Program-made: the position numbers and the translations under genes
The notes under the pieces: generated by a model
The model's database searches: none
Told to the model about the DNA's origin: nothing
What the model saw: only the letters and a program-made list of their open reading frames with translations
DNA from: Curtobacterium sp. S6
Lineage (GTDB): Bacteria > Actinomycetota > Actinomycetes > Actinomycetales > Micrococcaceae
Assembly (NCBI RefSeq): GCF_000710345.2
Contig: NZ_JHEL01000009.1
Location: forward strand, 124,001-188,000
Direction of reading: 5' to 3'
DNA length: 64,000 nt
Shown here: piece by piece, positions 45,461 to 53,778 of the stretch
How the letters are laid out: every line of letters begins with the position of its first letter
Position numbering within the stretch: the first letter of the stretch is position 1

Positions 45461-47236
45461 TTAACCCTCCTTCAGCCCGGGGAAATCGGCATCCGAAAAC
45501 TCGTGACCGAACCCTTCCGAGGTGTTGCGGTTCTCGCGCACGGCGGCGGTCTTCTCCCCGTCCTCGCCGTGTACCTCCCGCTCGTGGGCCCGCAGCTCGA
45601 CGCGGCGGATCTTCCCGGAGACCGTCTTCGGCAAGTCGAAGAATTCGAGGCGCCGAATGCGTGCGTAGGGGGCCAGATTGGTCCGGCAGTGGGCGAGGAT
45701 CGACTCCGCGAGCTCGGCCGTGGGCTCGTGACCGGCGTTCAAGGAGACGAAGGCCTTGGGGACGGCGAGACGCAGGGGGTCGGGGGATGGCACGACCGCG
45801 GCCTCGGCGACGGCCGGATGCTCGATCACCACGGACTCGAGCTCGAAGGGCGAGAGCTTGTAGTCGCTCGCCTTGAAGACGTCGTCGGCCCGGCCGACGT
45901 ACGTGAAGTTGCCGTTGGCGTCCCGGCTCATGATGTCTCCGGTGTGGTAAACGCCGTCGCGGAAGACCTCGTCGTTTTTGGCGGGGTCGCCCTTGTAGCC
46001 GGTCATCAGGCCGACCGGGCGAGGCGTGGTCACGATGCAGACCTCGCCCTCGCCGGCGCCCTGGACGACCTCGCCCGAGACCGGATCCACCAGGTCGATG
46101 TCGAATCCCGGCAGGGGGCGGCCCACGGTGCCCACCACGAGCTCCTGACCGGGGGTGTTGGCGATCTGGACCGAGGTCTCGGTCTGCCCAAATCCGTCGC
46201 GGATGTCCAGGCCCCAGGCCTCCCGGACCCGGTTGATGACCTTGGGGTTCAGCGGTTCGCCGGCGGCGACGACCTTCCGGGGCGGGGTCTTCAGCGTCGA
46301 GAGGTCCGCCTGGATGAACATCCGCCACACGGTCGGCGGGGCGCAGAAGCTCGTGACGGCTTCGGCGTCCATGATCTGCATGAGGGCCGCGGCATCGAAG
46401 CGCGAGTAGTTGTAGATGAACACCGTGGCCTCGGCGATCCACGGCGTGAAGATATTCGACCACGCGTGTTTGGCCCATCCCGGCGAGGCAACGTTGAGGT
46501 GCACGTCCCCCGGTTCCAGGCCGATCCAGTACATCGTGGACAAGTGGCCCACGGGGTAGGAGACGTGCGTGTGCTCGACCAGCTTGGCCCGCGACGTGGT
46601 GCCCGAGGTGAAGTACAGCAAGAGCGTTTCGTCGGCGGGGGTCGGGGCTTCCGGGGTGAATTCTTGCGGGGCGTCGGCACTGTCGGTGTAGGCCGCGTGG
46701 AATCGCCCTGGGACCGCGTGCGGGGTCAGACCGCCGGTCTCGATCACCGAGAAATCGCCGGGGACCTCGGCGAACTTCGCGACGTTGCCCGAATTGGTCA
46801 GGACCCAGGAGGCCGATCCCCGGCTCACGCGCTCCTCCAGGTCCTTCGGCCCGAGCATCGTGGTGGTGGGTAGAAGCACCACTCCCATCTTGATGCCCGC
46901 GAGCATGCTTTCCCACAGCTCCACTTGGTTGTCGAGCATGAGGATCATGTGGTCGCCCCTGCGGACGCCGATCTCCGTGAACCATCGAGCCACCTGGCTC
47001 GACCGATCGGACATTTCGCGGTACGTCAGCCGCTGAGACGATCCGTCCTGTTCCACGATGACCAGCGCGTTTTGCTCCGCGCGCTCGGGCGTGGCGGCGA
47101 CGGCGTCGAACCAGTCGATCGCGAAGTTGAAGTGTTCGAATCGAGGCCATTCGAATTCTGCCCTGGCCGCGGGATAGTCCTCCCGCAGCTCGACGAGACG
47201 ATCTCGGGCCTGGCGGAACTGCTCGGTGACGGTCAT
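45461..47236 (-). CDS. Acyl-CoA synthetase (AMP-forming, medium/branched-chain type)
   Basis: 591 residues. The adenylation core has LLYFTSGTTSRAKLVEH near residue 208 (P-loop-like motif), the acyl-site segment NVASPGWAKHAWSN near 255, GFGQTETSV near 345, TGDIMSRDANG near 440 and a C-terminal lysine in KTVSGKIRRVEL near 550. It joins a carboxylic acid to CoA with ATP. The fold group includes medium-chain and 2-methylbutyrate-type ligases, which would fit the surrounding branched-chain acyl-CoA genes. GAGGAGGAAG precedes the ATG. Substrate inferred. Confidence 0.9.
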   Translation of the reverse strand: MTVTEQFRQARDRLVELREDYPAARAEFEWPRFEHFNFAIDWFDAVAATPERAEQNALVIVEQDGSSQRLTYREMSDRSSQVARWFTEIGVRRGDHMILMLDNQVELWESMLAGIKMGVVLLPTTTMLGPKDLEERVSRGSASWVLTNSGNVAKFAEVPGDFSVIETGGLTPHAVPGRFHAAYTDSADAPQEFTPEAPTPADETLLLYFTSGTTSRAKLVEHTHVSYPVGHLSTMYWIGLEPGDVHLNVASPGWAKHAWSNIFTPWIAEATVFIYNYSRFDAAALMQIMDAEAVTSFCAPPTVWRMFIQADLSTLKTPPRKVVAAGEPLNPKVINRVREAWGLDIRDGFGQTETSVQIANTPGQELVVGTVGRPLPGFDIDLVDPVSGEVVQGAGEGEVCIVTTPRPVGLMTGYKGDPAKNDEVFRDGVYHTGDIMSRDANGNFTYVGRADDVFKASDYKLSPFELESVVIEHPAVAEAAVVPSPDPLRLAVPKAFVSLNAGHEPTAELAESILAHCRTNLAPYARIRRLEFFDLPKTVSGKIRRVELRAHEREVHGEDGEKTAAVRENRNTSEGFGHEFSDADFPGLKEG

Positions 47237-47274
47237 GTGGCTTCCTCCTCGACGGTTGTCGACTCACCCAAAAT

Positions 47275-47301
47275 GTGAGGCAACTCACGCAACGTAGCCT
47301 A
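47275..47301 (-). promoter_or_regulatory. -10 and palindrome upstream of the acyl-CoA synthetase gene
   Basis: On the minus strand TAGGCT (rc of 47296-47301) is followed seven bases later by GTGAGTTGCCTCAC (rc of 47275-47288), a palindrome with 5-bp arms. It has the same general layout as the 14-bp sites at the other acyl-CoA genes, but only the ends match, so a shared regulator is uncertain. Confidence 0.4.
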
Positions 47302-47327
47302 ACCCAGCTCGTGGAGCGAGCGAAAGA

Positions 47328-48473
47328 TTACGCGGCGGAGCGCCCCATGCGCAGTCGGACTCCCTGCAGGCCCAGGGCGATCAGCGCGACGCCGCCCGCG
47401 GACAGGGCGAATGTTGCTCCTCTGGCGCCGACGCTCAGGAGCATCGCGCCCAGGGCGGAGCCGATCGCGGCGCCGAGGTAGTTGGCCGAGGCATTCGCGG
47501 CCACGGCCGTGGCACCGTCCGTGGGGTTGGCGGCCATCAGGGTGTGTTGTTGCGGTGCGAGTGATGCCCATCCGAGCAGTCCCCACGCGAAGAGACCCAC
47601 CGCGAGCAGCGGCGTCGGCGCGCCGAGGGCCACCGCGCCGAAGGCCAGCGCCAGGCACGCGAGAAGAACGATGGAAAGGCGCAGCGGGCTCCGCACGCGA
47701 TCGACCACTCGACCGATGCCCAAGGCGCCGACGGCTCCTCCCAGGCCCCAGATCCAGATGGCGGTGGTGTGGTGATCGGCGAAGGCGGTTCCGGTCAGGA
47801 CCCGCGTGATGTAGGTGTAGAGGCCCAGCGCGGCGACGGCCGTCGTGAGGGTGACCAGGATGGTCACGAGGTTCGAGGTTCTGGTGAGGGTTCGCAGTCG
47901 TTCGTGGGCCGTCGAGGCTGGAACGTTGGGAACCTCCGAACCTCTCCGAAGGATGATGCCGCCGAGCGCCAGGGCCCCGAGGAAGGAAATCAGTCCGATG
48001 CTGACACGCCACCCCAGCCGATCGGCCACGATCAGGCCCAGCGGCACGCCGAAAACGGTGCCCATCGCGAGGCCGGACAAGACCAGCGCGAGGGCGCGTC
48101 CGCGACGTTCCGCGTCGACCAGAGCCACGGCCACGGCCGAGGAGAGAGGGGAGTAAACGCCCGCGGCGGCCCCCGCCACGAGCCGAGTGACGATGAAAGT
48201 CCCGGCCCCCGAGGCCAGCATGGTTCCGAGGTTGGCTGCCGTGAAGATGCCGAGTGCGATCGTCAGGTTCCTGCGTGAGCGGCGCCCCGCCACTCCTGCC
48301 AGGACCGGCCCGGCGAGGGCGTAGGCACCCGTGAAGGCCGTGACGCCAAAGCCGAGCGTCGCCTGGGGTGCGTGAAGGTCGCGAGCCATGGAGGGCAGGA
48401 GGCCTGCGATGACGTAGGCGTCGAGGCCGAGCGCCATGCTGCCGAGGATGAAGGGCCAGAGGCGCAGGATCAT
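47328..48473 (-). CDS. MFS transporter (DHA1/AraJ-like)
   Basis: 381 residues with about 12 membrane segments and the loop-2 signature LAGVAGRRSRRNLTIALGIF near residue 60 (G-x-x-x-D/G-R-x-x-R/K type). It probably exports a small molecule or drug. The start overlaps the ArsR-family gene stop by four bases (ATGA), so regulator and transporter form one unit. The regulator's DNA site upstream suggests induction by the exported compound, which is unknown. Confidence 0.88.
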   Translation of the reverse strand: MILRLWPFILGSMALGLDAYVIAGLLPSMARDLHAPQATLGFGVTAFTGAYALAGPVLAGVAGRRSRRNLTIALGIFTAANLGTMLASGAGTFIVTRLVAGAAAGVYSPLSSAVAVALVDAERRGRALALVLSGLAMGTVFGVPLGLIVADRLGWRVSIGLISFLGALALGGIILRRGSEVPNVPASTAHERLRTLTRTSNLVTILVTLTTAVAALGLYTYITRVLTGTAFADHHTTAIWIWGLGGAVGALGIGRVVDRVRSPLRLSIVLLACLALAFGAVALGAPTPLLAVGLFAWGLLGWASLAPQQHTLMAANPTDGATAVAANASANYLGAAIGSALGAMLLSVGARGATFALSAGGVALIALGLQGVRLRMGRSAA

Positions 48474-48814
48474 GAGGATTTCTCGGCGCCGTCTGCGGGG
48501 GTCTCCCGCGTGGCCTGTTCGATGATCGCGGGCAACAGGCCGGGCAAGCGTGCGTCGAGATCGCGGGTGCGCAGGGAGATGAGGCAGAGACGCCCTTCTC
48601 CGCGGGTGAAGGTTACGCCGGCCTCGCGCAGGATACGCGTGTGGTAAGTCAGCGTTGAGCGGGGAAGGTCATCGGCGAGGGTGATGCTGTCGTGCTCCTC
48701 GCCGTCGGAGAGGCGACGGAGCATTTCGAGACGGATCGGGTCGCTGAGGGCGGCCAGCACCTTGGGGAGCGAGATCTCCTGCTCGGGGGGATGTTCGTAG
48801 CTTCGGGGGGTCAT
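48470..48814 (-). CDS. ArsR-family helix-turn-helix transcriptional regulator
   Basis: 114 residues with a winged helix-turn-helix: PKVLAALSDPIRLEMLRRL near residue 15, then DDLPRSTLTYHTRILREAGV near 45. No ELCVCDL-type metal motif or cysteines are seen, so it is probably not a classic metal sensor. ATG 48814 follows CTGGAG. Upstream in-frame codons pass through the operator and are not used. It is coupled to the MFS gene and likely represses its own promoter, where two inverted repeats lie. Confidence 0.88.
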   Translation of the reverse strand: MTPRSYEHPPEQEISLPKVLAALSDPIRLEMLRRLSDGEEHDSITLADDLPRSTLTYHTRILREAGVTFTRGEGRLCLISLRTRDLDARLPGLLPAIIEQATRETPADGAEKSS

Positions 48815-48829
48815 GAGGCTCCAGACGGA

Positions 48830-48880
48830 TGTATTGTGCAGATTTATTCGCACAATACACGTGCAAGAAATCTTGCACAA
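48830..48880 (-). promoter_or_regulatory. ArsR-MFS promoter with two perfect inverted repeats
   Basis: On the minus strand TTGTGC (rc of 48875-48880), 17 bases, TATTGT (rc of 48852-48857) form a promoter. TGTATTGTGC (48830-48839) and GCACAATACA (48850-48859) are perfect 10-bp arms 10 bases apart. GTGCAAGA (48861-48868) and TCTTGCAC (48871-48878) are perfect 8-bp arms 2 bases apart. The first covers the -10 and start region, the second fills the spacer, so a repressor bound here would block transcription. Confidence 0.75.
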
Positions 48881-48889
48881 TGTCGGAAG

Positions 48890-49723
48890 CTACTCGGCCC
48901 ACCAGCGATCCAGGATCGTCACCGGCGTGGTGCGCTTGTGCCTGGTGCGCAGGAAGCGCGTTTCGATGGCCTCCGCCTGCTCATCGGTCACGTCCCGACC
49001 CTCGAGGTAGTCGTCGATGACGTCGTAGCTAATGCCCAGCTCGTCCTCGTCGAGTCGCCCCGGGGTGGCGTCGAGGAGATCCGCGGTGGGCGCCTTGGAC
49101 CACACGCGTTCCTCGGCTCCGAGGTGTCGGGCGATCTCGCGGATCTGTCGCTTATTCAGCCCGTAGAGCGGCAGGATGTCCGCGCCGCCGTCGCCGAACT
49201 TGGTGAAGAATCCGGTGGTGGACTCGGCCGCATGATCCGTGCCGACCACCAGGAGGTTGCGGTCCCCGGCCAGCGCATACTGCGCGACCATGCGGATGCG
49301 CGCCTTGACGTTGCCCTTGGAAAAGTCGGAAATATCCACGCCGGACGTCTTTTGGTATTCGATTTCCACCCCGGTGGTTGCGGGTTCGACGTCGAAGCTC
49401 CAGTTGGTCTTGGGTCGGATGAAGCGCAGTGCGGCTTGGGCATCTTCTTCATCCGCCTGTACGCGGTAGGGGAGGCGCACGGCCACGAAGTCGACGTCGT
49501 CGCCACGGTCGGAGAGCCCCTCGATCGCCAGCTGGCAGAGGCGCCCGGCCAGCGAGGAATCCACGCCGCCGCTGATGCCCAGCACAAAGCCTCGGGTCCG
49601 GGTGGTGGCGAGGTATTGGCGCAGGAAGTCCACGCGCCGCCTCACCTCGTCCGCCGGGTCGATCTGGGGCTTGACGCCCATCTCTTCGATGATCTGAGCC
49701 TGGAGTGTGCGCATGGCCTCCAT
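48890..49723 (-). CDS. nadE: NH3-dependent NAD+ synthetase
   Basis: 277 residues, the size of the ammonia-dependent class. The ATP pyrophosphatase motif GISGGVDSSLAG lies near residue 49, NVKARIRMVAQYALA near 138, VVGTDHAAESTTGFFTKFGDGGAD is read in parts near 160, and the C-terminal DELGISYDVIDDYLEG near 225. It makes NAD+ from deamido-NAD, ATP and ammonia in the last step of NAD synthesis. A second ATG at 49714 is an alternative start. It ends just before the ArsR promoter region. Confidence 0.94.
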   Translation of the reverse strand: MEAMRTLQAQIIEEMGVKPQIDPADEVRRRVDFLRQYLATTRTRGFVLGISGGVDSSLAGRLCQLAIEGLSDRGDDVDFVAVRLPYRVQADEEDAQAALRFIRPKTNWSFDVEPATTGVEIEYQKTSGVDISDFSKGNVKARIRMVAQYALAGDRNLLVVGTDHAAESTTGFFTKFGDGGADILPLYGLNKRQIREIARHLGAEERVWSKAPTADLLDATPGRLDEDELGISYDVIDDYLEGRDVTDEQAEAIETRFLRTRHKRTTPVTILDRWWAE

Positions 49724-49867
49724 GATACGGGCCGCGTGTTACGGCGGGATTGCGGGCTGCCGCTGGGGGTTGGGACAACCTCGGTGAAGTTCGGTAGAGT
49801 CTTTGATATATGTGATGCACAACACACACTCGTGAAGCCTCGCAGCTTCCCACAAGGAAGGCACGAC

Positions 49868-51070
49868 ATGTCCCAGATTCTTGGCGCCCCACCCACCGGA
49901 CAGATTCCCGTGGTCCCGTACCCGGACGGCGACCTCTTCGACACCCGGGAGCTCCTCAATGACGAGGAGCGGGAGCGCTTCGACGCGGTCCGCGCCCACC
50001 TGCAAGAGGTCGTCCGGCCCGCCAGCATTGAATATTGGAACGAGGAGGAGTTTGCGTTCGACCTCCTGCCGGGACTCGCGGAGCTCGGACTGGGCGCCAT
50101 CGAGTTGTCGGAGACCTCCTGGCTGTACCGTGGCCTGGTTTACGCGGAGGCGGCGCGGGCGGACGTCTCCCTGTCGGCGCTCGTGGGTATCCACAATGAA
50201 CTGATCGTGGGCATGATCAACCAGTTGGGTTCGGATCAACAGCGCGCCACGTGGTTGCCCAAGCTCCGGTCTTTTGAAGCGATCGGGGCCTTCGCCCTCA
50301 CGGAGCCCGAGCATGGATCGGATATTGCCGGCGGGCTGGAAACCACGGCCACTCGCGACGGCGAGGAGTGGGTCATCACCGGCTCCAAGCGATGGATCGG
50401 TGCCGGGACCATCGCCGACTTCGCCCTGGTCTGGGCCCGTGACGCCGAAGACCTGCAGGTCAAAGCGTTCCTCGTGGAAACCGACCGACCGGGGTGTAAG
50501 GCGAGCAAGATTCGCAACAAGATGGGCCTGCGCATCATGCAGAATGCCGACATCGAGCTCGACGACGTCCGGATCCCGGCCGAGAACCACCTGCCCGGGG
50601 CCGTGGACTTCTCCAGCGCCAACGAGATGCTTCGCAATTCAAGGGTGTGGGTCGGGTGGCAAGCCTATGGCCTCCAGATGGCGGCCTTCGACGTCGCGCG
50701 CGACTACTCCCTGAACCGCACCCAGTTCGGCAAACCGCTGGCCAAGTTCCAACTCATGCAGGAGTCCCTCGCGGAGATTGCCGGCAATGCTCAGGCGACC
50801 CTCGGCCTGATGATTCAGGTGGCCCGCTCCCAGGAGAACGGGAGGCTGGATATGATGCGCGCCGCGATGGGTAAATCCACCGGGACGCGATTGACCCGAG
50901 AATCGGTGGCCAAAATGCGGGCCATGCTCGGGGGTAACGGCATCACGAGCGACCACGAGGCCTCCAAGCTCTTCTGCGATGCCGAGATCCTCTACACCTA
51001 CGAGGGGACGTACGAAATCAATTCACTGATCGTCGGTCGTGCCGTCACGGGAATCTCTGCCTTTGTGTAA
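49868..51070 (+). CDS. Acyl-CoA dehydrogenase (glutaryl-CoA dehydrogenase-like)
   Basis: 400 residues. The FAD/acyl signature GAFALTEPEHGSD lies near residue 140 and WVITGSKRWIG near 168, then MLGGNGIT near 358 and the catalytic Glu in YTYEGTYEINSLIVGR near 378. The glutamate in YEGT is the position used by glutaryl-CoA and short-chain dehydrogenases. It introduces a double bond into acyl-CoA and passes electrons to ETF. ATG 49868 follows AAGGAAGG; a palindromic GTGATGCACAACAC lies upstream near 49830. Branched-chain or glutaryl substrates are possible. Confidence 0.91.
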   Translation: MSQILGAPPTGQIPVVPYPDGDLFDTRELLNDEERERFDAVRAHLQEVVRPASIEYWNEEEFAFDLLPGLAELGLGAIELSETSWLYRGLVYAEAARADVSLSALVGIHNELIVGMINQLGSDQQRATWLPKLRSFEAIGAFALTEPEHGSDIAGGLETTATRDGEEWVITGSKRWIGAGTIADFALVWARDAEDLQVKAFLVETDRPGCKASKIRNKMGLRIMQNADIELDDVRIPAENHLPGAVDFSSANEMLRNSRVWVGWQAYGLQMAAFDVARDYSLNRTQFGKPLAKFQLMQESLAEIAGNAQATLGLMIQVARSQENGRLDMMRAAMGKSTGTRLTRESVAKMRAMLGGNGITSDHEASKLFCDAEILYTYEGTYEINSLIVGRAVTGISAFV

Positions 51071-51116
51071 TTTCACGGGGTCGGCGTTGCCTCGGCTGGC
51101 GTCGTTGCACGGCGCG

Positions 51117-51130
51117 GTGACCCGAGTTAC
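51117..51130. promoter_or_regulatory. GTGACCCGAGTTAC site downstream of the acyl-CoA dehydrogenase gene
   Basis: The reverse complement GTAACTCGGGTCAC matches the 55824 site at 12 of 14 positions. It is followed by an AT-rich block with TAAATT/AATTTA arms (51132-51152). It may belong to the phosphatase promoter, though no -10 is placed before it as at the other sites. Confidence 0.4.
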
Positions 51131-51239
51131 TTTAAATTCACTGTAAATTTACCGAAGCGTCACCGTGCACCAGCGGGGTGGAAGCAACCCCGGGCCGTGG
51201 TTCGGAGGGGCGCGTCGCGGAGCAAACTCGGGATGGTCG

Positions 51240-52145
51240 ATGAAGAACATCGAAGAATTGGACGACGGTGCCCAGGGCACCCTGGCCCTCATCGCCTACA
51301 GCACCGCGGCCAAGGCCGCCGATCTGGTCGGGCAACGCCGCGGCGGGGGAACCTTTGCCGGCGGGGTGCAGACGAAATCCTCCGAGACGGACCTCGTCAC
51401 CGAGGTCGACCGGGCGAGCGAGATATTGATACGCGCAGAACTCCTGGCCCGGCGTCCGCAGGACACCGTGAAGGGTGAGGAGAACGTCCGGGCGGAGTCG
51501 TCCAAGCCGGGTGCGGCGAAAGGCGTTGCGGAGGGCCCCGAGGAGCCCCACCGCTGGATCGTGGACCCCATCGACGGCACCGTGAACTTCGTCTACGGGT
51601 TGCCCGCCTATGCGGTGAGCATTGGGTGCGAACGCGACGGCCAGGTTGTTGCCGGGGCGGTCGCGGATGTTACCCGTCGCGAGTTCTATGTTGCCGCCCG
51701 GGGCAAGGGTGCATACCTCGTACACGCGGGTTCGACGCCGCCCGAGCGGCTGGGCGTCGGCCGGCCGGCTACTCTGGGGCAGGCCATGCTGGCCACCGGC
51801 TTCTCGTATTCTCGACCGCGGCGCCAGGCCCAGGCCGAGCTGATGGCGCGGATCCTGCCGCAGGTGAGGGACATCCGTCGCTTTGGGGCCGCGGCCCTGG
51901 ATGCCTGTTTCGTGGCTCGTGGATGGTGCGATGCCTACGTCGAGCACGGCATCAGCGGCTGGGACTATGCGGCGGCCTCGCTGGTGGCCGAAGAGGCCGG
52001 TGGCCTGGTGCGTCTTCCCGCCCTGGACGTGCCCTCCGACCGAGGCGAGCTGACGTACATCGCCTCCCCCAGCATTTCCGAGGAGCTGGAGGCCGCCCTG
52101 CGCGACGCCGGCGGACTCGACCCGATCCCCGAACGGGCCGAATAG
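51240..52145 (+). CDS. Inositol monophosphatase family protein
   Basis: 301 residues. The metal-site motifs are complete: TEVDRASE near residue 54, VKGEENVR near 78, WIVDPIDGTVNFVYGLP near 106 and ISGWDYAAASLVAEEAGG near 237. It removes phosphate from inositol 1-phosphate or related substrates (histidinol phosphate, fructose bisphosphate, PAP in relatives). ATG 51240 is used; there is no strong ribosome site. In actinobacteria inositol is needed for PI and mycothiol, but the precise substrate is not fixed. Confidence 0.9.
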   Translation: MKNIEELDDGAQGTLALIAYSTAAKAADLVGQRRGGGTFAGGVQTKSSETDLVTEVDRASEILIRAELLARRPQDTVKGEENVRAESSKPGAAKGVAEGPEEPHRWIVDPIDGTVNFVYGLPAYAVSIGCERDGQVVAGAVADVTRREFYVAARGKGAYLVHAGSTPPERLGVGRPATLGQAMLATGFSYSRPRRQAQAELMARILPQVRDIRRFGAAALDACFVARGWCDAYVEHGISGWDYAAASLVAEEAGGLVRLPALDVPSDRGELTYIASPSISEELEAALRDAGGLDPIPERAE

Positions 52146-52221
52146 GCCCGGCCGAAGCGTCGCACGACGCGAGTAGATCCCCCGTCTATCTCATTCATCG
52201 TGTTAATAAAGGACATTCCGC

Positions 52222-53652
52222 ATGTCTGTCATCTCGACATTCTTCGATTGGAAGAAGACGGCACCCCTGGGGCTGACGCCTCAGCAACAGCGCAAATTGT
52301 GGCTTCGAAACTTTCTCAAGGCCTTCTTTGTGGTGTTCCTCGCGTACGCCTCAATGTAACTGGTGCGCAATAACTTCAAGGCGGCGCAGCCTTCACTGAA
52401 GGAAGACTTCGGCCTCACGACCCTCCAACTCGGCTACATCGGTCTGGCGTTCTCGCTGGTCTACGCCGTGGGTAAGGTCGCCCTCGGATACGTGATCGAC
52501 GGTAGAAACACCAAAAAGGTCATCTCGGTGGCCCTTATCGGGGCCTCGCTGGTCGGCATTCTCTTCGGCATAGTTCTCTCCGCCCACGGCTCGGCGATCG
52601 GCGTGTTCGTCGTTCTCTGGGCCCTGAACGGGCTGTTCCAGTCCGTGGGCGGGCCGGGGGCGTGCAACACCGTGTACCGCTGGGTTCCCCGGCGGCATCG
52701 TGCGACGTCGATGGGTCTGTGGAACACCTCGCACAACCTGGGTGGGGCGTTTGCCGGGATCATCGCCCTGTGGGGAGCCAACGTGTTTTTCGGCGGCAAT
52801 GTGGCGGGCATGTTCATTTTCCCCGCCGTGATCGGCTTGATCATCGGCGTGATCGGGTACTTCTACGGCAAGGACGACCCGCACGAGCTCGGTTGGGACC
52901 GCTGCGAGGTGATCTTCGACGAACCGATCGAGCAGGAGAACGTGGCCGCCGAGACGATGAGCAAGTGGCAGATATTTCGCCGGTACACCCTGTCGAATCC
53001 GTGGATCTGGATCCTGTGCATCGCCAACGTGTTCGCGTACATCCTGCGCATCGGCGTGGACAATTGGGCGCCTCTGTACGTGACCGAGCAACTGCACTTC
53101 TCGAAGGAGGCCTCGGTCGAGACCATTTTCTTCTTCGAGATGGGTGCGTTGATCGGGACGCCGCTGTGGGGGTTCGTCGCGGGCCGTCTTCGGGGCCGCA
53201 ACGCCGCGGTGGGCATCGCGGGTTTGGTCGGGGTTTTCATCAGCGTGTTCTTCTATCAGACCGGCACCACGGCCGCGACGGTCAATGGGGCGCTCTTCGC
53301 CCTGGGGCTGTTGGTCTTCGCGCCGTTGTTCCTGATCCCGATCGCGATCGTGGACATGGTGCCCAAGCGTGGGCTCAGCGTCGCCAACGGCATGGCCGGA
53401 TTGTTCGGTTACATGTTCGGCGATTCCATGGCGAAGGTGGGACTGGCCGCGATCGCCGACCCGAAGCGGGACGGGCTGAACATCTTCGGTTGGGTCTTGC
53501 ACGGTTGGGGGTCGGTGTTCACTGTCATGTACATCGCGTGCATCGTCTGCGCCGTGCTGCTGATCCCCGTGGCCGTGCGGGAGGAGCGGAAGATCCGGGC
53601 CATCCTCAAGGCCACTCGGGAAGGGGCGACGACGGCGTCGGTGGAAGCCTGA
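52222..53652 (+). pseudogene. GlpT/UhpC-like organophosphate:phosphate antiporter (MFS), interrupted by in-frame TAA
   Basis: A 477-codon frame that would encode a full MFS antiporter of the GlpT/UhpT/UhpC group with 12 membrane segments. The ATG at 52222 has AAAGGA upstream. Codon 46 is TAA (52357-52359), where GlpT relatives have Tyr in the stretch YLVRKNF; here it reads AYASM-stop-LVRNNFKAAQ. The frame is intact before and after, with family motifs such as LGYVIDGRNTKK near codon 90. A single base change in TAC or TAT explains it. Reinitiation at GTG 52363 would remove the first membrane segment and has no ribosome site. A recent null mutation, a sequencing error or read-through are the options. 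Confidence 0.85.
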
Positions 53653-53778
53653 TTGCTGCCCTCGCTGACGCACCGTGTTCCGGTCGTCCCTCGGCGGGAC
53701 GTCCGGGCCGCGGTGCGCCGTGATCATTCCTTTGGCCCGTCGGCATCGGTTGCCAAGGCCTCGGCTCTTGAGGAGTGG

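Noticed and set aside
52357-52359. Recoding of the TAA codon (programmed read-through or a nonstandard amino acid)
   Set aside because: TAA is not a known recoded codon in actinobacteria, and no leaky-stop context or downstream RNA structure is evident; a point mutation is simpler. Kept only as a minor option in the pseudogene entry.
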